Of a stretch of 64,000 bases of DNA, positions 19,118 to 26,989 are shown one piece after another. The DNA lies in the NCBI RefSeq assembly GCF_030816715.1, contig NZ_JAUSYH010000001.1, positions 4,960,001-5,024,000 on the forward strand, written 5' to 3'. Made by a program: the position numbers and the translations under genes. This DNA comes from Streptomyces achromogenes (lineage in GTDB: Bacteria > Actinomycetota > Actinomycetes > Streptomycetales > Streptomycetaceae). The notes under the pieces were generated by a model. It saw only the letters and a program-made list of their open reading frames with translations. It searched no databases and had not been told where the DNA came from. The number at the start of each line of letters is the position of its first letter. The first letter of the stretch is position 1.

Positions 19118-20293
19118 TCAGCCGGCTTCGGGAGGCGCCGGGTCGGTCTCCGGGTCCGCTGCGGCGTCCGGCCCCGGCCGTACGACCAGCGGGTTCGGGA
19201 TGCCGACCGGCTGGACCAGCCAGCCGAAGTCGCCCAGTCCGCCCGGCGCGGTGAGTTCGCCGGCCGCTCCGGCGCTCGCGAGGGCGCGCACATATGCGGC
19301 GGGGTCGGTGGAGGCGAGTGCGAGCGGGGGGCGTGCGCTGGTGAGGCCCAGGGAGTGCAGCGCGGCGCGCTGGGTGAGCAGGCGTGTGCCGGTGCGCGCG
19401 CCGGGGCCCGCGATCGTGCGGGAGCCGGGGCGCGTACCGGTGGCGGGGCGCGCGGAGGAGCCGGGAAGCGTGTGCGGCGCGTGCGTGCGCGCCGCGGCTC
19501 CCGCTCCCGCCCGCGCGCACGCGTCCAGCGCCACGTGGGCCGTGATGTCGCAGGACCCGTCCGGCACGGGCGCGACCTCGCGTCCGTCCCGGAACCCGGT
19601 GAGAGTCCCGTACGGGGGGCGTGCGTCCGCGGTGTGCGCGTAGTCCACCGCCACCGCGAGCCCCCGTCCGACGCATGCCACGGCCGACGCCCACGCCAGA
19701 TCCCTGGGCAGCCCGATCTCGGCCCGCAGACCCTCCTCGCCCTCCGACGGCCACCAGCGCGCCAGCCAGTCCGCCTCCGCTCCCGACACCGGATCCCCGA
19801 GTCGCTCGGTCCCGTCCTCCCGGACGAGGACCAGTCGCGCCACCCCCGCGGAGTCGACCTCCGCGACCTCGACGGGGACGTTGTCCAGCCACTCGTTGGC
19901 GAAGATCAGCCCGGTGACGGCCGGCGGTGGCTCGCGGAGCCACTCGATCCGGTGAGTGAGCCCCTCGGGGCGGTCGGAGATCTCGACGGCGCAGGCGCGT
20001 GTGCGGGAGCGCACGCCGGCGGGAAGCGCCGCCAGCACCGCGGCGACCAGTTCGCCCCGGCCGGCGGCCATGTCGACGAAGTCGAGCGACTCGGGCCGGC
20101 CCAGCGCCTCGTCCACCCGGCACAGCAGGCGGGCCACGGCCCCGGCGAAGAGCGGCGAGGCGTGCACGGATGTGCGGAAGTGCCCGGCGGGACCCTCGGG
20201 CCGCCGGTAGAAGCCCTCCGTGGCTCCGCCCGTTCCGTACAGCGCGGCCTGCGTCGCCGCGCGCCAGCCGCGCCACTCGCCCGAGCCGGTCAT
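19118..20293 (-). CDS. MidA/NDUFAF7-family SAM-dependent methyltransferase
   Basis: A 391-residue member of the MidA (DUF185, COG1565) family. SAM motif I reads DFVDMAAGRGEL (residues 71-82), the family strand FANEWLDNVPVEV is at 131-143, and DGSCDITAHVALDA plus LLTQRAALHSLGL match the C-terminal MidA pattern. In mitochondria NDUFAF7 dimethylates an Arg of the 49-kDa complex I subunit. Here the gene lies tail-to-tail with a nuoD homologue that keeps that Arg. Between the DITAHV and TQ motifs there is a low-complexity Ala/Gly/Arg/Thr-rich insertion of about 45 residues. The ATG at 20293 is preceded by GGCGGG. Function is inferred from family and context. Confidence 0.85.
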   Translation of the reverse strand: MTGSGEWRGWRAATQAALYGTGGATEGFYRRPEGPAGHFRTSVHASPLFAGAVARLLCRVDEALGRPESLDFVDMAAGRGELVAAVLAALPAGVRSRTRACAVEISDRPEGLTHRIEWLREPPPAVTGLIFANEWLDNVPVEVAEVDSAGVARLVLVREDGTERLGDPVSGAEADWLARWWPSEGEEGLRAEIGLPRDLAWASAVACVGRGLAVAVDYAHTADARPPYGTLTGFRDGREVAPVPDGSCDITAHVALDACARAGAGAAARTHAPHTLPGSSARPATGTRPGSRTIAGPGARTGTRLLTQRAALHSLGLTSARPPLALASTDPAAYVRALASAGAAGELTAPGGLGDFGWLVQPVGIPNPLVVRPGPDAAADPETDPAPPEAG

Positions 20294-20434
20294 CCCGTCC
20301 GCCAGACCTCGTCCACCCGGACAGACTAGGCGGACGCACCAGGCGTACAGGTGATCGCGGCATCCACCTTGCGGAGTACACGCGCCCGTACCGGATCGAT
20401 CCTCCGGTTGACCCCCGCACGCATCGGGCTTCCC

Positions 20435-20440
20435 TACGCT
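20435..20440 (+). promoter_or_regulatory. -10 box for leaderless histidine kinase mRNA
   Basis: TACGCT, then 7 nt, then the GTG at 20448; no ribosome site. TTGACC at 20408-20413 is 21 nt away, longer than the usual spacing for a -35. Confidence 0.5.
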
Positions 20441-20447
20441 GGGTTAC

Positions 20448-21650
20448 GTGCAACGCCTCTATGACTTCCTCCGCAGAAACCCGACCGGGGTCGACGGCTT
20501 CTGGGCCCTCGTCCTCTTCGGGATCTCTGTCCTGGCCGGAACCGCCGGCCAGGACCAGCGCGGAGGCACCGACTCCATGGCGCTGTACGTGCCCGTCGTG
20601 CTTCTGCTCTGCCTGGTCATCGCGCTGCGCAGGCGGCTGCCCGAGAAGATGCTGCTGCTGGCCGCCGCCCTGGGGCTGGCGCAGCTGGTGCTGAACGTCT
20701 CGACCACGGCCGCCGACTTCGCCCTGCTGGTGATCGTCTACACGGTCGCGGCGAACGGCGCCCGCTGGGCGTCCCGGCTGGCGCTCGTGATGGGCCTGAG
20801 CGCGGCCACCGCCGCCCAGCTGCGCTGGCCGAACGAGAGCTCGGGCGTGTTGGGCAGCCTCGCGACCGTGGTCTTCCTGACGGTGCCGTTCGCGTTCGCC
20901 TGGGTGCTCGGCGACTCCATGCGAACCCGCCGCGCGTACTTCGCCCAGCTGGAGGAGCGCGCGGCCCGTCTGGAGAAGGAGCGCGAGGCGCAGGCGAAGG
21001 TGGCCGTCGCCGCCGAGCGCGCCCGCATCGCGCGCGAGCTGCACGACGTCGTCGCGCACAACGTGTCGGTGATGGTGGTGCAGGCCGACGGCGCCGCCTA
21101 CGTCCTGGACGCCGCGCCCGACCAGGCGAAGGCGGCCCTGGAGACGATCTCCTCCACCGGCCGCCAGGCCCTCGCCGAGATGCGCCGGCTGCTGGGTGTG
21201 CTGCGCACCGGCGAGCACCAGGAGGGCGGCGAGTACGTCCCGCAGCCCGACGTCGAGCAGATCGAGGACCTGGTCGAGCAGTGCCGCGGCTCGGGCCTGC
21301 CCGTGGACTTCAAGGTCGAGGGCACGCCCCGGCCCCTGCCCAGTGGCGTCGAGCTGACGGCGTACCGCATCGTGCAGGAGGCGCTGACCAACACGCGCAA
21401 GCACGGTGGGCCGAACACGGGCGCCAGCGTCCGCCTGGTCTACTTCGACGACGGTCTCGGGCTGCTCGTGGAGGACGACGGCAAGGGCGCCCCGCACGAG
21501 CTGTACGAGGAGGGCGGGGCCGACGGCGCCGGGCACGGGCTGATCGGCATGCGTGAACGGGTCGGCATGGTGGGAGGCACCCTGGACGCGGGCCCGCGAC
21601 CGGGCGGAGGATTCCGGATCAGCGCCCTGCTCCCGCTCAAACCGGCTTGA
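20448..21650 (+). CDS. NarL-family sensor histidine kinase
   Basis: A 400-residue membrane kinase with five or six predicted helices in the first 160 residues and no large external loop, then a short coiled coil, a HisKA_3 domain with RIARELHDVVAHNVSVM (phospho-acceptor His199), and an HATPase_c domain with a YRIVQEALTNTRKHG N-box, VEDDGKG G1-box and GHGLIGMRERV G2-box. It autophosphorylates and passes phosphate to the response regulator encoded 109 nt downstream. The small sensor region suggests detection within the membrane. The signal is unknown. Confidence 0.92.
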   Translation: MQRLYDFLRRNPTGVDGFWALVLFGISVLAGTAGQDQRGGTDSMALYVPVVLLLCLVIALRRRLPEKMLLLAAALGLAQLVLNVSTTAADFALLVIVYTVAANGARWASRLALVMGLSAATAAQLRWPNESSGVLGSLATVVFLTVPFAFAWVLGDSMRTRRAYFAQLEERAARLEKEREAQAKVAVAAERARIARELHDVVAHNVSVMVVQADGAAYVLDAAPDQAKAALETISSTGRQALAEMRRLLGVLRTGEHQEGGEYVPQPDVEQIEDLVEQCRGSGLPVDFKVEGTPRPLPSGVELTAYRIVQEALTNTRKHGGPNTGASVRLVYFDDGLGLLVEDDGKGAPHELYEEGGADGAGHGLIGMRERVGMVGGTLDAGPRPGGGFRISALLPLKPA

Positions 21651-21759
21651 CGCTGACGCGCGCCCCTCGTTGACACCTGTCACGCCCCCGTGAACCGCCC
21701 GCTCCACCCCGCCCGCCTCCGCCCCACGCTCACCCGACAGAAGAACGGAAGAGGACCCG

Positions 21760-22428
21760 ATGACGATCCGCGTGATGCTCGTCGACGACCAGGTGCTGTT
21801 GCGCACCGGGTTCCGGATGGTGCTCGCCGCCCAGCCGGACATGGAGGTCGTGGCGGAGGCGGGCGACGGCGTCGAGGCCCTTCAGGTGGTGCGTTCCACG
21901 GAGGTGGACGTCGTGCTGATGGACGTCCGGATGCCGAAACTGGACGGCGTCGAGGCCACCCGGCGCATCTGCGAGGAGCCCGACCCTCCGAAGGTGCTGA
22001 TCCTGACCACCTTCGACCTCGACGAGTACGCGTTCTCCGGGCTGAAGGCGGGTGCCTCCGGCTTCATGCTCAAGGACGTCCCGCCCGGCGAGCTGCTCGC
22101 CGCGATCCGCTCCGTGCACAGCGGTGACGCGGTGGTCGCGCCCTCCACCACCCGCCGCCTCCTGGACCGGTTCGCGCCGATGCTGCCCGCCACCGGAGGC
22201 GAGCCCCGGCACAAGGAGCTGGAGCGGCTGACGGAGCGCGAACGCGAGGTGATGGTGCTGGTCGCCCAGGGGTTGTCCAACGGGGAGATCGCGGCCCGGC
22301 TGGTGCTCTCCGAGGCGACCGTCAAGACCCATGTGGGACGCATCCTCACCAAGCTCGGCCTGCGCGACCGCGTCCAGGTCGTGGTGCTGGCCTACGAAAC
22401 GGGTCTCGTCCGGGCCGGCGGCCACTAG
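21760..22428 (+). CDS. NarL/LuxR-family response regulator
   Basis: A 222-residue cognate regulator. The receiver domain has VDDQ at 8-11, phospho-acceptor Asp55 in LMDVRMPKLDG, Thr in LTTFD and Lys in MLKDVPPGEL. The LuxR-type helix-turn-helix is near residues 155-215 (LTEREREVMVLVAQGLSNGEIA, listed here by its start LTEREREV, then SEATVKTHVGRI). GAAGAGGA lies 8 nt before the ATG. It is co-directional with the kinase. Targets are not visible; the next gene, a TmrB-like protein, has its own -10 box. Confidence 0.93.
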   Translation: MTIRVMLVDDQVLLRTGFRMVLAAQPDMEVVAEAGDGVEALQVVRSTEVDVVLMDVRMPKLDGVEATRRICEEPDPPKVLILTTFDLDEYAFSGLKAGASGFMLKDVPPGELLAAIRSVHSGDAVVAPSTTRRLLDRFAPMLPATGGEPRHKELERLTEREREVMVLVAQGLSNGEIAARLVLSEATVKTHVGRILTKLGLRDRVQVVVLAYETGLVRAGGH

Positions 22429-22495
22429 GGCGTGTCCCGCCCTTCGTCACGGGCACGGCTCGGGGCCTCTCGTTCGGATCGGGCCGGGCTCGCAC

Positions 22496-22501
22496 TAGGG
22501 T
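22496..22501 (+). promoter_or_regulatory. -10 box for leaderless TmrB-like gene
   Basis: TAGGGT followed by 6 nt (CTGGGG) and the ATG at 22508. Confidence 0.45.
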
Positions 22502-22507
22502 CTGGGG

Positions 22508-23140
22508 ATGCTTCTGTGGATCAACGGCCCCTTCGGCGGGGGCAAGACGCAGACCGCCTACGAGATCCGGCGCCGTCTGCCCGGCAGCGTGGTGTGCGAC
22601 CCCGAGCACGCCGGGTTCGGTCTGCGCCGCATGCTGCCGCCGGACCTGCGCGGTGACTTCCAGGACCTCGCGTCCTGGCGGCAGGGCGTCGTCGAGGTCC
22701 TTGACCTCGCACTCCGCAAGCACGACGGCGTGGTCGTCGCCCCGATGACCGTCACCGACCCGGTGTACTTCGCCGAGACCGTCGGCAGGCTGCGCGAACT
22801 CGGCCACGACGTGCGTCACTTCACGCTTCTCGCCCGACGGGAGACCATCCTGCGACGGCTGCGTGAACGCGGACCGGGGCACCTCCTGGGGTTCGCCGTG
22901 GGAAGGAACGCGGGGCTGCGCCGGGAGACCTGGGCCGTCGGGCGGCTCGACCACTGCCTGGAGCGCCTGCGCGAGCCGGAGTTCGCCGAACACCTGTGGA
23001 CGGACCACACGACGGTGCCGAAGACGGCCGACCGCGTCGCCGTCCTGGCCGGTCTGACGCTCAGGCCCCACACCGGGGGCGCGCTGCGGACGCGGCTGCG
23101 GCAGGCCGGCGTGGGCCTGAGGCACATCCGGTTCGACTGA
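22508..23140 (+). CDS. TmrB-like P-loop protein (tunicamycin-resistance family)
   Basis: A 210-residue P-loop NTPase. Walker A GPFGGGKT is at residues 7-14, followed by the TmrB pattern: VVCDPEHAGFGLR, DFQDLASWR, VVVAPMTVTDPVYF, HFTLLARRETILRRLRERG, and a C-terminal HIRFD. Segment by segment this matches what I recall of B. subtilis TmrB, an ATP-binding membrane-associated protein that confers tunicamycin resistance. The basic C terminus could form an amphipathic membrane contact as in TmrB. It lies downstream of a two-component system with a separate leaderless-type start, and is convergent with an ArsR-like regulator. Whether it protects against tunicamycin-like nucleosides is inference. 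Confidence 0.82.
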   Translation: MLLWINGPFGGGKTQTAYEIRRRLPGSVVCDPEHAGFGLRRMLPPDLRGDFQDLASWRQGVVEVLDLALRKHDGVVVAPMTVTDPVYFAETVGRLRELGHDVRHFTLLARRETILRRLRERGPGHLLGFAVGRNAGLRRETWAVGRLDHCLERLREPEFAEHLWTDHTTVPKTADRVAVLAGLTLRPHTGGALRTRLRQAGVGLRHIRFD

Positions 23141-23156
23141 CCCTCCGGACAGCCCG

Positions 23157-24263
23157 CTAGCGGAGGATCCCTTCCAGGAAGTCGCTGCCCAGCCGGGCCA
23201 CCACCGCGACGTCGAGCTGGTGCAGCAGATACCGGCCGCGCCGGCGGGTGGTGACCAGGCCCGCCTTCTTCAGCAGGGTGAGGTGCCGGGATATCTCGGG
23301 CGCCGACACGCCGTGGACCTGGGCCAGTTCCGTCGTGGTGTACGCGCTGCGGGCCAGCATCCGGCAGATGCGCATGCGGACGGGATGGGACAGCGCGGTC
23401 ATCCGGAGCGCCAGCTGCTCCACCGACGGCGGTGCGGCCGGCTCCGGCGAGCCGACCGGGTAGTGCAGCACCGGCTGCCAGCCGTACCGGTGCAGCACCA
23501 TCAGGTGCGGCCAGCCGAGGCTCGTGGGCACCAACAGCAGGCCGCCGTCGCCCGTGGCGCTCCGGCCCACGACCAGCTTGTCGACGGTGATCCGCGCGGC
23601 CTCCTCGTCGAGTGTCACGGCTGAGGAGACGGAGGTGAGCGTCTCCGCCAGCCCCTTGCGGCGCAGGAGGTCCGTCTTCAGGCGGGCGTCGGCGGCGAGC
23701 GGGAGCCGCACCCGCGCCCAGACGTCGGCGAAGAACGCCTCGTCGCAGTCCCGCAGGAACTGGCGCAGCCATGCACGCACGCGTGGCGGGTCGTCGAGCA
23801 GCCGCCGGGTGAACCGCACCTGCCGCGGACCGCGCGTTGCGGCCAGGTCGAAGGCGCGCCGGCGCAGCTCCGGGTCGGAGACGACGCCGGCGCTCGGCAG
23901 GTCGTAGCCGGGCGCGCAGATGAATTCCAGCGCGCAGTCCACGAACTGTTCGTCCGTCAGCTTGTCCAGGAGGTCGAGCTCGTCGGCCAGCGTCGCGCCG
24001 GGGAGGGCGGTTCTGCCCGGGATGCCCGCGCAGGGCAGGAACAGGTCCGAGAACGTCGTCCGCCACAGGAAGTCGGCCTCGCACATCCGGTCGGCCAGAT
24101 GCGGGTCGAGACCGGCGGTGACCGCGGTGACCCAGCCCTGCAGGCCGGGATGGTGCCCCGGCTCGGCCAGCGCGTGCAGCGCCATGCCGAGCTCGGCCAG
24201 GGGCGAGGGCGCGACGGAGACCCTCTCCGGCCGCAGCCCGGCGACGTCGATGCGCAGGCTCAT
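23157..24263 (-). CDS. ArsR-like winged-helix regulator (DUF5937 type)
   Basis: A 368-residue protein. The first 275 residues are an actinobacterial domain of unknown function (starting MSLRIDVAG, with LAELGMALHALAEPGHHP). Residues about 285-365 form an ArsR-type winged helix: LSHPVRMRICRMLARS, TTELAQVHGVSAPEISRHLTLL, then a basic wing RRRGRYLLH. It resembles other Streptomyces repressors with an N-terminal sensing domain. No metal-binding Cys pair typical of ArsR is evident. The ATG at 24263 abuts GAGGGA; an in-frame GTG 15 nt upstream is possible. Convergent with the TmrB-like gene (16-bp gap). Target genes are unknown. Confidence 0.78.
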   Translation of the reverse strand: MSLRIDVAGLRPERVSVAPSPLAELGMALHALAEPGHHPGLQGWVTAVTAGLDPHLADRMCEADFLWRTTFSDLFLPCAGIPGRTALPGATLADELDLLDKLTDEQFVDCALEFICAPGYDLPSAGVVSDPELRRRAFDLAATRGPRQVRFTRRLLDDPPRVRAWLRQFLRDCDEAFFADVWARVRLPLAADARLKTDLLRRKGLAETLTSVSSAVTLDEEAARITVDKLVVGRSATGDGGLLLVPTSLGWPHLMVLHRYGWQPVLHYPVGSPEPAAPPSVEQLALRMTALSHPVRMRICRMLARSAYTTTELAQVHGVSAPEISRHLTLLKKAGLVTTRRRGRYLLHQLDVAVVARLGSDFLEGILR

Positions 24264-24412
24264 TCCCTCATGGTGCACTCCGCCACTGACACCCCGGCCC
24301 GACCGCCCGGCCCGACCGACGTCTGACACCCGGCCGACGCCCGGGGTCGACCGGCCGCCGGGGTGCCGGTGCAGGGGATGCCGAGGGTGCCGGGATCCCG
24401 TGGTGCCGGTCC

Positions 24413-25627
24413 CTATTCGTCGATCCCGTCGATCCCTTCGACCCCGTCGGCGATCCGGGCCGCTCGGGGGATCCGCCTGGTGAAGTCCGCGACCGCCGCC
24501 TTCACGTCGTCCGCCGTCCAGGTCAGGCCCTCGGAGCGGACGCCGACCTCGGTCACGGCCAGCCCCGGCCCGCCCCGCTCCCAGGCGCCCGCGAAGAGCA
24601 TCGTCCCCGTCTCCTCGGCCTGGAGCAGCGACGCTTCGGCGAGGACGTCGGCCTCGTACGGCAGCCAGACCTGGAACTCGTGGGTGTGCGGCGGCTCCGG
24701 GTACACGCGCGCCCACGGCACGTCCGTCGCGGCGAGGCCCTCGCGCAGCGCGGCGGCCACCACGCGCGCGTGGTCCACGTACTCGGGCAGCCGGGGCAGT
24801 TCGCGCTCCAGGCCGATGAGCGCCGACAGAGCGGTGGGGAACTGCTGGAAGATCATGCCGCCGTACCGGTGCCGCCAGGTCTTCGCCTCCTCCACCAGCG
24901 ACCGCGGGCCGGCGAGCGCGGCGCCGCCGAGACCGTCGAGGGACTTGTAGAACGACACGTAGACGCTGTCCGCCAGGTCGGCGATCTCGTGCAGAGGACG
25001 CCCGAAACGACGGGTCGTCTCCCACAGCCGCGCGCCGTCGAAGTGCACCACCGCGTCGCGCTCGCGCGCCGCCTCCACGGTCTCGGTGAGCTCCTCCCAG
25101 GAGGGCAGCACGTAACCGGCGTCGCGGAGGGGCAGCTCCAGCATCAGCGCGCCGAAGGGCTCCTCGAACCCGCGCACCTCCGCGGCCGTGGGCAGCCGGG
25201 GCTCCCCCGTCACTCGGACGGTGCGCAGCCCGCTGACGGCGCTGAACGCGTCCCGCTCCCACTTCTCGGGATGACTCAGCGCGTGCAGTGCGACCGTCGG
25301 GTTGCCGGTACGGCCCGCCCAGCAGCGCAGCGCGATCTGCTGGGCCATCGTGCCGGTCGGGAAGAACGCGGCGGCCTCCGTGCCGAGCAGCCCGGCGACC
25401 CGCTCCTCCAGGGCTCCCACGACCCCGTTGCCGTACATGTCACCGGGGTCGTCCAGGTCGTGGACGTCGGGTGCGTGCGCGTGGAGGTGCGCGAGCCGCT
25501 CGCGCAGGGTGCCGCGGAATCCCGCGCGCGACACGACGCGTTCCGCCGCACGGTGGGCGGCCGCCCGCCGCTCCCGGAGGCGCTGCTGCGCCGTCTTTTC
25601 GTCTCCCTGGTCCGTCGTGTATGCCAT
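24413..25627 (-). CDS. threonine-aldolase/beta-eliminating lyase family PLP enzyme
   Basis: A 404-residue fold-type I PLP enzyme of the threonine aldolase/beta-eliminating lyase family. Seen in order: DMYGNGVVGALEERVAGLLG, listed by its key residues Tyr-Gly-Asn and Leu-Glu-Glu-Arg-Val-Ala; FFPTGTMAQQIALR; VVHFDGARLWE, where Asp binds the PLP ring nitrogen; and SFYKSLDGLGGAAL with the Schiff-base Lys. Likely reaction: cleavage of threonine or a 3-hydroxy amino acid to glycine and aldehyde, although tryptophanase-like chemistry cannot be excluded. The ATG at 25627 has CATCAT 7 nt upstream. A low-complexity GC-rich gap lies upstream. Confidence 0.85.
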   Translation of the reverse strand: MAYTTDQGDEKTAQQRLRERRAAAHRAAERVVSRAGFRGTLRERLAHLHAHAPDVHDLDDPGDMYGNGVVGALEERVAGLLGTEAAAFFPTGTMAQQIALRCWAGRTGNPTVALHALSHPEKWERDAFSAVSGLRTVRVTGEPRLPTAAEVRGFEEPFGALMLELPLRDAGYVLPSWEELTETVEAARERDAVVHFDGARLWETTRRFGRPLHEIADLADSVYVSFYKSLDGLGGAALAGPRSLVEEAKTWRHRYGGMIFQQFPTALSALIGLERELPRLPEYVDHARVVAAALREGLAATDVPWARVYPEPPHTHEFQVWLPYEADVLAEASLLQAEETGTMLFAGAWERGGPGLAVTEVGVRSEGLTWTADDVKAAVADFTRRIPRAARIADGVEGIDGIDE

Positions 25628-25790
25628 GCCCCGGATGATGCCGTGCCCCCACGCGCGTGAGCACGCGCATATTCCGTCGCCCCGCTCCCGCCCCCGCCCC
25701 CGGGCCCGTCGACCCGCCCCCGGGCCCACCGGCCCGCACCCGGGCCACCGCACCCACCCCCGGCGGGTCCGCATACGCCCGCCCGACCCC

Positions 25791-25884
25791 ACCCGTGCCC
25801 CAGCCCCCCACCCGTGCCCCAGCCCCCCACCCGTGCCCCAGCCCCCCACCCGTGCCCCAGCCCCCCACCCGTGCCTCAGCCCCC
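25791..25884. repeat. tandem repeat, 19-bp unit, five copies
   Basis: Five head-to-tail copies of acccgtgccccagcccccc begin at 25791, 25810, 25829, 25848 and 25867. The first four are identical and the last varies. They lie in a 396-bp gap between the PLP lyase and the DUF2520 gene. The preceding 150 bp is C-rich low complexity. Variable copy number between strains is likely. Confidence 0.85.
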
Positions 25885-26023
25885 ACCCGTCCCGGCCGAT
25901 GTCGGGGAACGGGTGGGAAAGCCCACAGCCTGTGGACAACCGGACGCCCTTCGAACGGATCGCGTTAACATGACGAGAAATCGTCCGGTACCCGGAGCGG
26001 ACTGGAACGGAAGGCCGCGTCGC

Positions 26024-26989
26024 GTGAGTACAGCCCAACAACCAGACCCGAGGGACCGCCCCGCGCGGCTGGCCGTCGGCGTCGTCGGCGCGGGCCGGGT
26101 CGGTCCTGCCCTGGCCGCGTCCCTCCAGCTCGCCGGGCATCGTCCGGTCGCCGTCTCCGGCGTCTCCGACGCCTCCAGACGACGAGCGGGGCTCCTGCTG
26201 CCCGACGTGCCGCTCGTCCCGCCCGCCGAAGTCCTGCGACGCGCCGACCTGGTGCTGCTGACGGTCCCCGACGACGCCCTGCCGGGCCTGGTGGAGGGCC
26301 TCGCCGAGACCGGCGCCGTACGCCCCGGCCAGCTGCTCGTGCACACCTCCGGGCGGTACGGCGCGAAGGTCCTCGACCCCGCCCTGCGCGCGGGCGCCCT
26401 GCCGCTCGCGTTGCACCCCGCGATGACCTTCACGGGCACCCCGGTGGACGTTCAGCGCCTGGCCGGCTGCTCCTTCGGCGTCACCGCGCCCGACGGACTT
26501 CGGATGGCCGCCGAAGCCCTGGTGATCGAGATGGGCGGCGAACCGGAGTGGATCGCCGAGGAGAGCCGCCCGCTGTACCACGCGGCCCTCGCCCTGGGCG
26601 CCAACCACCTGGTCACCCTGGTCGCCCAGTCCATGGAGCTGTTGCGCGCGGCCGGCGTCGAAGCCCCCGACCGGATGCTCGGCCCGCTGCTGGGCGCCGC
26701 TCTCGACAACGCGCTGCGCTCGGGCGACGCCGCGCTCACCGGGCCCGTCGCGCGCGGGGACGCGGGCACGGTCGCCGCGCACGTCGCGCAGCTGCGCGAG
26801 CACGCTCCGCAGACCGTCGCCGGCTATCTCGCGATGGCCCGCGCGACCGCCGACCGCGCGCTCGCGCACGGGCTCCTCAAGCCCGAACTCGCCGAGGACC
26901 TCCTGGGGGTGCTCGCCGGCAACGTCCACGGCGCGCCGTCCGATCCCGGCGGCCCCGGCCCGCGCGGCGCCGAAGGAGATGCCGGATGA
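26024..26989 (+). CDS. Rossmann-like DUF2520 oxidoreductase-family protein, first gene of the panC operon
   Basis: A 321-residue protein with an N-terminal NAD(P)-binding Rossmann fold (VGVVGAGRVGPALAASL, Gly-rich loop) and a C-terminal DUF2520 helical domain, similar in layout to ketopantoate reductase-like and ProC-like enzymes. HPAMTFTG and LYHAALALGANHL are conserved family segments. It is commonly found just upstream of panC, so a role around ketopantoate/pantoate supply is often suspected, but no activity is established. I chose the GTG at 26024 with GGAAGG about 9 nt upstream; an in-frame ATG at 25970 would add 18 residues. The stop overlaps the panC ATG (ATGA). Confidence 0.82.
   Translation: MSTAQQPDPRDRPARLAVGVVGAGRVGPALAASLQLAGHRPVAVSGVSDASRRRAGLLLPDVPLVPPAEVLRRADLVLLTVPDDALPGLVEGLAETGAVRPGQLLVHTSGRYGAKVLDPALRAGALPLALHPAMTFTGTPVDVQRLAGCSFGVTAPDGLRMAAEALVIEMGGEPEWIAEESRPLYHAALALGANHLVTLVAQSMELLRAAGVEAPDRMLGPLLGAALDNALRSGDAALTGPVARGDAGTVAAHVAQLREHAPQTVAGYLAMARATADRALAHGLLKPELAEDLLGVLAGNVHGAPSDPGGPGPRGAEGDAG

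Noticed and set aside
25814..26023. Longer start for the DUF2520 protein through the 19-bp repeats
   Set aside because: The extra residues are pure repeat (AP/PPTR) and the Rossmann fold begins after the GTG at 26024 with a ribosome site.
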